From NCBI GenBank assembly GCA_004298295.1, contig SCUH01000196.1, forward strand, positions 1-10,212: DNA of 10,212 nt, written 5' to 3'. The notes below the pieces were generated by a model that did not search any database, was not told the DNA's origin, and saw only the letters and a program-made list of their open reading frames with translations. This document shows positions 1 through 4,904 of this stretch, piece after piece (positions within the stretch are counted from its first letter, which is position 1; each line of letters begins with the position of its first letter). This stretch comes from Betaproteobacteria bacterium. Its GTDB lineage: Bacteria; Pseudomonadota; Gammaproteobacteria; Burkholderiales; SG8-39. A program made the position numbers and the translations under genes.

Positions 1-881
1 GCCGCCCAGGCGAAAAGCTGCCTGAACACCTCTTCCCGGATCTCGCGGCGCGACAGCACCAGGTCGTGCAATGCGCCCGGGAACTGCAGCACCGTGACCT
101 CGCGCCCGAGGGTGCGCGACCAGCGCGCGATGTGCCGCCAGTCCAGGATGATGTCGGCCTCGTCGGAATGCATCGCGAGCACCGGACACTGCAGATCCAG
201 CCCCGCGTGCACTTTCGCGTGCGCGGCGCTGATCGCGCACAGCCAGCCGAAGTAGGCCGGGAAACCCCGGTGCGGCTTGAGCCGCAGGTCGAACTCCCAT
301 TCGCCGCGCCAGTCGCGATGCAGGCTCTCCACGTAGGCCGGCAGAACCGCCCTCGGGTTGTTCAGAAACGGCGCCTGGCGGCCGAGCGCCAGGGCAATCG
401 CAAGCTGGGCGCGCCGCAGGCCCTGCGCGTTGAACTCGAAGAACGGGCTGTTCAGCCACAGCGCGCGCACCTGCGCGCGCCGCGCCCCGTCCTTGGCGTA
501 GAGCGCGCAGATCAGGCCGCCGGTCGAGTGCCCAGCGAGCAGCACCGGTTCGCCGATCTCTTCGAGCGCACGGCTGACGTCGTCGAAGTACTCCGCAACG
601 TCCTTGCAGAAGCACGGATGCTGGTGTGGTCTGAGCGAACGGCCGTATTTTCGCAGATCGAGCGCGTAGAACGCGTAGCCCTCGGCGGCGAAGCGCTCGG
701 CCATGTGGCGCTGGAAGAAGTAGTCGATGAAGCCATGCACGTAGAGCACCGCGCCGCGCGCCGCCTGCGGCGCGGGCAGACGCACCAGCGTCGCCACGAC
801 GGCGCCGTCGTAGTCCGGGCCAAACGCGAATTCCTTCGCCTCGAAGCCGGTCAGCAGCGGATCAGGACGCCACGCGCTCAT
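1..881 (-). CDS. Alpha/beta hydrolase, serine aminopeptidase S33 / monoacylglycerol lipase-like (partial, 3' end cut by window edge)
   Basis: Translating the minus strand from the ATG at 881 gives about 293 residues with no stop before the window edge, so the C-terminus is missing. An alpha/beta-hydrolase fold is visible: the oxyanion-side motif YVHGF (residues 47-51), the strand motif ALDLRKYGRS (73-82), the nucleophile elbow GHSTGG with Ser119, a candidate acid at Asp240 or Asp243 (HSDEAD), and a candidate catalytic His272 (LHDLVLS). The order Ser-Asp-His is that of the family. The DLRKYGRS and LNSPFFEFN stretches resemble a bacterial subgroup annotated as serine aminopeptidase S33 or lysophospholipase; substrate cannot be read from sequence. 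No signal peptide is seen, so it is probably cytoplasmic. The start overlaps the last 20 bases of queG in another frame, which suggests co-transcription with and translational coupling to queG. No functional link to queuosine is implied. Family call sure, substrate unknown. Confidence 0.88.
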   Translation of the reverse strand, partial: MSAWRPDPLLTGFEAKEFAFGPDYDGAVVATLVRLPAPQAARGAVLYVHGFIDYFFQRHMAERFAAEGYAFYALDLRKYGRSLRPHQHPCFCKDVAEYFDDVSRALEEIGEPVLLAGHSTGGLICALYAKDGARRAQVRALWLNSPFFEFNAQGLRRAQLAIALALGRQAPFLNNPRAVLPAYVESLHRDWRGEWEFDLRLKPHRGFPAYFGWLCAISAAHAKVHAGLDLQCPVLAMHSDEADIILDWRHIARWSRTLGREVTVLQFPGALHDLVLSRREIREEVFRQLFAWA

Positions 882-1914
882 GCCGCGATAATGCCCACTG
901 CACGTGCTCGCGCACAAGCGCCGAAGGGTGATCGGCGCGCGCGCGCAGCGCGGCTTCGACCTCCGGGGAACCCGGCGCATTGCCCAGGCCCACCGCCAGA
1001 TTGCGCAGCCAGCGCTCGTAGCCGATGCGCCGGATGGCGGAGCCGCGCAGGCGCTCGTCGAATTCCAGCTCCGACCAGGCGAACAGCGCCACCAGCGTCG
1101 CGCGGTCGAGGCCGTTGCGCACGTTGAAACCGGGTTCCTGCGAGACGCGCGCGAAGCTGTTCCACGGGCAGCAGCTCTGGCAGTCGTCGCAGCCGTAGAC
1201 GCGGTTGCCGACGAGCGCGCGCAGCGCCTGCGGAATCGGTCCCTTCAGTTCGATGGTGAGATACGAGATGCAGCGCCGCGCGTCGAGCTGATACGGCGCG
1301 CGGATCGCCTGCGTCGGACAGGCGTCGAGGCACGCCGAGCAGCTGCCGCAGTGCTCGCCCGCCGCGCCGTCGAGCGGCAGGGGCAGGCTGGTGAAGATCT
1401 CGCCGAGAAAAAAATACGATCCGGCCTCGCGCGCGAGCAGCAGCGTGTTCTTGCCGCGCCAGCCGATGCCCGCCTTCACCGCCAGTTCGACCTCCATGAC
1501 GGGCGCCGAGTCGGAGAACACCCGGTAGCGGAAGGGCGCGACTTCGCCGGCGATCCGGTCGCACAGCCGCTGCAGGCGCGCGCGCAACAGCTTGTGGTAA
1601 TCGCGCCCGCGCGCATAGCGCGCCACGTAGGCGCGCGCGCCGTCGGCCAGCGCCGCGCCTTCGTCCGCCTGCGCCGCCGAGTAATCCATGCGGCAGCTGA
1701 TCACGCGCAGGGTCTCCGGCACCAGCGCCGCCGGCTGCGCGCGGAGCGCCGCATGCCGGACCATATAATCCATCTCGCCGTGCCAGCCCTTCCCGAGCCA
1801 CTCGGCGAGCCGCACGCCGGCGGCGGAAAGCTCGGCGTCGGCGATGCCCACGGCCTGGAAGCCCAGTTCGGCGCCCCACTGCTTGATCCTGCCTGCCAGC
1901 CCGGCGAGGTCCAT
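862..1914 (-). CDS. queG: Epoxyqueuosine reductase QueG
   Basis: A 350-residue protein that catalyses the last step of queuosine synthesis: reduction of epoxyqueuosine to queuosine at position 34 of tRNAs with GUN anticodons, using cobalamin and two [4Fe-4S] clusters in the cytoplasm. The N-terminus (IKQWGAELGFQAVGIADAEL) matches the family start. Asp135 in the SDSAP motif fits the conserved catalytic acid. Cluster ligands are visible: Cys189, Cys192, Cys195 and Cys199 (CGSCSACLDACP), Cys215 in RRCISYLTIE, and Cys242, Cys245, Cys248 and Cys249 (GCDDCQSCCPWN). The C-terminal ~60 residues (SAIRRIGYERWLRNLAVGLG onward) form the HEAT-like tRNA-binding part. Length is close to the usual 350-380. 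The frame stays open to 2097 with an upstream ATG, but the ATG at 1914 is chosen because family homology begins there. Its start codon shares bases with that of the divergent tsaE, so its promoter must lie inside tsaE. No good Shine-Dalgarno is seen. The hydrolase gene follows in the same direction. Confidence 0.97.
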   Translation of the reverse strand: MDLAGLAGRIKQWGAELGFQAVGIADAELSAAGVRLAEWLGKGWHGEMDYMVRHAALRAQPAALVPETLRVISCRMDYSAAQADEGAALADGARAYVARYARGRDYHKLLRARLQRLCDRIAGEVAPFRYRVFSDSAPVMEVELAVKAGIGWRGKNTLLLAREAGSYFFLGEIFTSLPLPLDGAAGEHCGSCSACLDACPTQAIRAPYQLDARRCISYLTIELKGPIPQALRALVGNRVYGCDDCQSCCPWNSFARVSQEPGFNVRNGLDRATLVALFAWSELEFDERLRGSAIRRIGYERWLRNLAVGLGNAPGSPEVEAALRARADHPSALVREHVQWALSRHERVAS

Positions 1915-2389
1915 GGTCGAACATCTTATTGATCTTCCGGACGAAGCTGCCACCCTGCGGCTCGGGGCGGCGTTCGCCCCGGGGGCCCGCAACGGCCTGA
2001 CGCTGTACCTGCGGGGTGAGCTTGGCAGCGGCAAAACGACGCTCGCGCGAGGCCTGATCCGGGGCCTGGGGTCGGAGGAACGCGTGAAAAGCCCCACCTA
2101 CACGCTGCTTGAACATTACACATTTTCGAGATTAAACTTGTATCACTTTGATTTTTATCGATTCAAAGATCCATCCGAATGGCTGAGCTCCGGCTTTCAG
2201 GAGTACTTCGGCCCGCAGAGCCTCTGTCTGGTGGAGTGGCCCGAGCGCGCGGGCGCGTCGCTGGTGCCACCGGATCTCGAGGTGGCGCTGGAAACGCTGG
2301 CGGCCAGGCGCCGCGCGCGCCTGCGCGCCCTCACGCCGGCCGGCGAAGCCTGGCTTGCCTCGGCCTTGGCGCGCTGCTCTGCTTCCTGA
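1913..2389 (+). CDS. tsaE: tRNA threonylcarbamoyladenosine biosynthesis ATPase TsaE
   Basis: A 158-residue P-loop ATPase that works with TsaB and TsaD to install t6A at position 37 of ANN-decoding tRNAs. Walker A is GELGSGKTT (residues 35-43, Lys41). The family motifs SPTYTL (60-65), LYHFDFYR (76-83) and CLVEWPE (105-111) follow in the expected order and match E. coli TsaE closely. The frame is open upstream to an ATG at 1844, but the ATG at 1913 is chosen because VEHLIDLPDEAATLRLG is the normal N-terminus. GAGGT lies only two bases before the ATG, so the ribosome site is weak or badly spaced. The start overlaps the queG start (shared CATG), so its promoter must lie within queG. The part coding for residues 66-89 (about 2109-2178) is sharply AT-rich, with TTA, TTT, TAT, GAT and AAA codons avoided elsewhere in the gene. 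amiC overlaps its 3' part in another frame. Confidence 0.96.
   Translation: MVEHLIDLPDEAATLRLGAAFAPGARNGLTLYLRGELGSGKTTLARGLIRGLGSEERVKSPTYTLLEHYTFSRLNLYHFDFYRFKDPSEWLSSGFQEYFGPQSLCLVEWPERAGASLVPPDLEVALETLAARRRARLRALTPAGEAWLASALARCSAS
2109..2178 (+). other. AT-rich island inside tsaE, directly before the amiC ATG
   Basis: By eye count about 22 of 70 bases are G or C, in a window where neighbouring lines run near 70%. The island codes for TsaE residues 66-89, a conserved part rich in Tyr, Phe, His and Asp, but the synonymous choices (TTA, TTG, TAT, TTT, GAT, AAA) are not those used around it. It ends one base before the ATG at 2179, the first in-frame ATG for amiC. A sigma70-like pair, TTGAAC at 2109 and TAAACT at 2133 with an 18-base spacer, can be placed with four matches in six each; this is weak. 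It may be an internal promoter or an unstructured translation-start region for amiC; that role is inferred. Confidence 0.4.
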
Positions 2390-3573
2390 GCGCGGCGCAG
2401 GCGCAGGTTGTCTCGACGCGCATCTGGCCCGCCAGGGATTACACCCGCGTCACCATCGAATCGAAAAGCAAGCTCGAATACACGCTCTTCACGGTCAAGG
2501 ACCCCGACCGGCTGGTGCTCGATCTCGAGTCGGCTTCGCTCGGCGCGGCGCTGGCGGAGCTGCACGGCAAGGTGGTGGCGGACGACCCCTACATCGAAAA
2601 ACTGCGCGTAGGGCGCAATCGCCCGGGCGTGGTGCGCGTGGTGCTCGACCTCAAGACCGAGGTGAGCGCGCAGGCCTTTTCGCTCAAGCCGGTGGCCGGC
2701 TACGGGCACCGCCTGGTGCTCGACATCTACCCCCTGGTGGCGCCGGATCCGCTCGCGGCGCTCATCGACCAGACCGAAAAGGCCGCAGCGGCGGCGGCCG
2801 CGCCGGCGCGCGAAGACGAAACGTTGCCGGGGAAAACACCCGGCAAGGCGGTGGTGACGCGGCTGGCGACCATCGTCATCGATGCCGGCCATGGCGGCGA
2901 GGATCCGGGCGCGCTCGGCCGGCACGGCTCGCGCGAAAAGGACATCACGCTCAACATCGCGCGCCGGCTCAAGGCGCTGGTCGACGCCGAACCCAACATG
3001 CGCGCGCTGCTGACCCGCGACGGCGATTACTTCCTGCCGCTGCACATGCGCGTCGACAAGGCGCGCAAGGTGCGGGCCGACCTCTTCGTGTCGGTCCACG
3101 CCGACGCCTTCGTGCGCCCCCACGCGCGCGGCTCGTCGGTGTTCGCGCTCTCGGGCAAGCGCGCCACGTCGGAAGCCGCGCGCTGGCTCGCCAGGAAGGA
3201 AAACGAGGCCGACCTGATCGGCGGCGTCAACCTCGGCGTCAAGGACCGCTACCTCGCGCAGACCCTGCTCGATCTGTCGCAGACCGCGACCATCGACCAC
3301 AGCCTGAGGCTCGGCAGTTCGGTGCTGCGCGAACTGGGACAGGTCAACCGGCTGCACAAGGCGCGCGTAGAACAGGCGAGCTTCGCCGTGCTGAAGGCGC
3401 CCGACGTGCCCTCGATCCTGGTGGAAACCGCGTTCATCTCCAACCCCGACGAGGAGCGCCGGCTGAACGACGACGCCTACCAGGACAAGCTGGCGCGTGC
3501 CGTGCTGGTCGGCATCCGCCAGTACCTGGCGAAGAATCCGCCGCGACCGGGCTCGCCGCTGGCGTTGAACTGA
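2179..3573 (+). CDS. amiC: N-acetylmuramoyl-L-alanine amidase AmiC (AMIN + Amidase_3)
   Basis: A periplasmic zinc amidase that cleaves the amide bond between N-acetylmuramic acid and the peptide stem, splitting septal peptidoglycan during cell separation. Counting from the ATG at 2179 (464 residues): a twin-arginine-like signal with Arg55-Arg56, a hydrophobic core at 57-72 and an AQA-Q cleavage site near 75/76; an AMIN septal-targeting domain at about 77-176; an Ala-rich linker near 198-206; and an Amidase_3 domain at about 229-452. Zinc ligands are His238 (DAGHGG), Glu253 (SREKD) and His307 (SVHAD); catalytic Glu416 is in VETAFISN. E. coli AmiC is also a Tat substrate with this architecture. 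The start is uncertain: in-frame choices before the signal are ATG 2179 and GTG 2236, neither with a good ribosome site, and both leave a long overlap with tsaE (211 or 154 bases). The CTG at 2350 would delete the twin arginines. No LysM domain. It converges on dedA. Confidence 0.94.
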   Translation: MAELRLSGVLRPAEPLSGGVARARGRVAGATGSRGGAGNAGGQAPRAPARPHAGRRSLACLGLGALLCFLSAAQAQVVSTRIWPARDYTRVTIESKSKLEYTLFTVKDPDRLVLDLESASLGAALAELHGKVVADDPYIEKLRVGRNRPGVVRVVLDLKTEVSAQAFSLKPVAGYGHRLVLDIYPLVAPDPLAALIDQTEKAAAAAAAPAREDETLPGKTPGKAVVTRLATIVIDAGHGGEDPGALGRHGSREKDITLNIARRLKALVDAEPNMRALLTRDGDYFLPLHMRVDKARKVRADLFVSVHADAFVRPHARGSSVFALSGKRATSEAARWLARKENEADLIGGVNLGVKDRYLAQTLLDLSQTATIDHSLRLGSSVLRELGQVNRLHKARVEQASFAVLKAPDVPSILVETAFISNPDEERRLNDDAYQDKLARAVLVGIRQYLAKNPPRPGSPLALN

Positions 3574-3628
3574 CTTTGCGAAACCGGGCGCTTCGGCAAG
3601 GGGCAGCTCGATTTTGATTTCTCCCGTT

Positions 3629-3665
3629 CTCGGCTTTTCGGCGAGATTCATGCCGAAAGGCCGAG
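3629..3665. terminator. 14-bp hairpin between convergent amiC and dedA, candidate bidirectional terminator
   Basis: The left arm 3629-3642 (CTCGGCTTTTCGGC) and the right arm 3652-3665 (GCCGAAAGGCCGAG) pair over 14 positions with one T-G wobble and a 9-base loop. It sits 55 bases after the amiC stop and 58 bases beyond the dedA stop on the other strand. Neither side has a clear T-tract, so it is not a textbook Rho-independent terminator. It could stop transcription from both sides or protect 3' ends. Apart from this hairpin I see nothing in 3574-3723. Confidence 0.5.
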
Positions 3666-3723
3666 ATCTGAGAGAGTCAAGAGCAAGAGCGGACGCCTCC
3701 CTACGCGCCCACCCCCGACTGTT

Positions 3724-4371
3724 TCAGGACCTCCCCAGCGCCGCGCGGTGCCGCAGCCAGGCCACCAGCCCCGGCGATACCGACACCAGCACGATCAGCA
3801 CGATCACCAGGCTGAGATTGTTCTTCACGATCGCCAGGCTGCCGAAGAAGTAGCCCGCCAGGCAAAGCGACAGCACCCAGAGCAGCGCGCCGACGACGCT
3901 GAAGGCGAGAAAGCGCAGGTAGGGCATGGTGCCGACGCCGGCGACGAACGGCACGTAGGTGCGCACGATCGGCACGAAGCGCGCGATCACCACGGTCTTG
4001 CCGCCGTGGCGCGCGTAGAAGGCGTGCGTGCGCTCGAGGTACCGCGGATTGAGCCAGCGCGATTCGCGGAAGTGAAACACGCGCGGGCCGGCCCAGCGTC
4101 CGATCCAGTAGTTCACGTTGTCGCCGCACAGCGCGGCCGCCACCAGTACGGCCGCCACCGCGAGGATGTCCATGCCGCCCGCCGCGGCGATGGTGCCGAC
4201 GACGAACAGCAGCGAATCCCCCGGCAGGAACGGCGTCACCACGAGCCCGGTTTCGCAGAACACGATCGCAAAGAGCAGCGCGTACACCCAGGTGCCGTGC
4301 TGCGCCACGAACGCCGCCAGATGGCGGTCGAGGTGCATCACCAGGTCCCATAACTGCGCCACGATTTCCAT
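3724..4371 (-). CDS. DedA-family (VTT domain) integral membrane protein
   Basis: A 215-residue inner-membrane protein of the DedA / SNARE-associated-Golgi / VTT superfamily, members of which are now thought to move lipids such as undecaprenyl phosphate or phosphatidylethanolamine across the membrane and to support envelope stability and proton-motive force. Hydrophobic segments are seen at about 28-46, 54-82, 126-147, 151-178 and 186-205. Family landmarks: FCETGLVVTPFLPGDSLLF (38-56) with Glu40 and Asp52 in the re-entrant loop, and ARFVPIVRTYVPFVAGVG (130-147) with Arg131 and Arg137. These correspond, with an offset of one, to residues reported as essential in E. coli YqjA and YghB. The ATG at 4371 is chosen because it gives the expected length. 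A TACAAT sequence lies only 6 bases before it, so a very short leader is possible. It is convergent with amiC and divergent from the YbaK-like gene. Substrate unknown. Confidence 0.93.
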   Translation of the reverse strand: MEIVAQLWDLVMHLDRHLAAFVAQHGTWVYALLFAIVFCETGLVVTPFLPGDSLLFVVGTIAAAGGMDILAVAAVLVAAALCGDNVNYWIGRWAGPRVFHFRESRWLNPRYLERTHAFYARHGGKTVVIARFVPIVRTYVPFVAGVGTMPYLRFLAFSVVGALLWVLSLCLAGYFFGSLAIVKNNLSLVIVLIVLVSVSPGLVAWLRHRAALGRS

Positions 4372-4415
4372 GGCCGGATTGTATAGGCCGGCCGCTATAA
4401 TCCCGGCTCGCCCGG
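4372..4415. promoter_or_regulatory. Divergent dedA / ybaK-like promoter region with TATAAT and a GGCCGG dyad
   Basis: This 44-base gap holds a perfect -10 hexamer TATAAT at 4396-4401 on the plus strand, 14 bases before the ATG at 4416, so the ybaK-mutL-miaA transcript would have a leader of only about 8 bases. No good -35 is found 16-18 bases upstream. On the minus strand TATACAAT (4378-4385) may serve dedA. An inverted repeat GGCCGG (4372-4377) / CCGGCC (4388-4393) with a 10-base loop lies between the two and covers the minus-strand -10; it could be an operator. The -10 is visible; roles are inferred. Confidence 0.5.
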
Positions 4416-4904
4416 ATGTCCTGCGTTGTTCTCACCTCGGCCAGCGTCGAACGCGTGCGCGATGCGCTGGCGCGCTTCGGCATCGCCGCGTCCATCGTCG
4501 AGCTGCCCGGCGCGGCGCGCACTGCGGCCGCGGCGGCCGCGTTCCTCGGCTGCGATGCCGCCCAGATCGCGAACTCGCTCGTGTTTCGCGGCGCGGCGAG
4601 CGGCGCGCCGCTGCTCGTGATGTCTTCGGGGGCGAGGCGCGTCGACACCGGGCGGCTCGCCGCGATCGTCGGCGAGCCCGTGGGCAAGGCCGACGCGGCG
4701 TTCGTGCGTGCGCACACCGGCTTCGCGATCGGCGGCGTCGCGCCGCTCGGACATCCTGCGCCGCTCAGGACCTTCGTCGAGAGAAGCCTCGCCGCGCAGC
4801 GCGACCTCTGGGCCGCGGCCGGGCACCCGCACACGGTGTTCCGCCTCGATTACGCCGCGCTCCTGCGCATCACCGGCGGCTTCGAGGTGGACGCGGCCGC
4901 ATGA
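4416..4904 (+). CDS. YbaK/EbsC family protein, probable aminoacyl-tRNA deacylase
   Basis: A 162-residue single-domain protein of the YbaK / EbsC / ProXp-like superfamily. Characterised members hydrolyse mischarged aminoacyl-tRNAs such as Cys-tRNAPro or Ala-tRNAPro in trans. Family features are in order: the helix VERVRDALARFGI (11-23), the strand IANSLVFRG (51-59), VMSSGARRVDTGRLAAIVGEP (68-88, RRVDTGRLA), the loop GFAIGGVAPLGH (104-115), and the C-terminal RLDYAALLRITGG (144-156). Residue 53 is Asn where many members have a Lys (KSL), the lysine implicated in substrate handling in YbaK; this NSL form is, as far as I recall, typical of a subfamily in proteobacteria, so specificity may differ. 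The ATG at 4416 has no clear ribosome site and follows a TATAAT by 14 bases. The stop overlaps the mutL start as ATGA, which implies coupling. Family sure, substrate unknown. Confidence 0.88.
   Translation: MSCVVLTSASVERVRDALARFGIAASIVELPGAARTAAAAAAFLGCDAAQIANSLVFRGAASGAPLLVMSSGARRVDTGRLAAIVGEPVGKADAAFVRAHTGFAIGGVAPLGHPAPLRTFVERSLAAQRDLWAAAGHPHTVFRLDYAALLRITGGFEVDAAA

Noticed and set aside
66..1127. Long open frame on the plus strand opposite the hydrolase and queG
   Set aside because: It is an antisense shadow in GC-rich DNA: Arg/Ala-rich with no recognisable domain, while the minus strand shows two clear families.
1764..1769. Perfect TATAAT on the plus strand within queG, as a tsaE promoter
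   Set aside because: It encodes the conserved DYMV part of QueG in antisense, has no matching -35, and would leave a leader of about 138 bases; kept only as a possibility.
2785..2810. Run of Ala codons (GCG/GCC repeats) in amiC as a repeat element
   Set aside because: It codes for the normal flexible Ala/Pro linker between the AMIN and amidase domains.
2197..3651. 484-codon open frame opposite amiC
   Set aside because: Arg/Gln/His-rich antisense shadow of amiC; the plus strand shows zinc ligands, an AMIN domain and a signal peptide.
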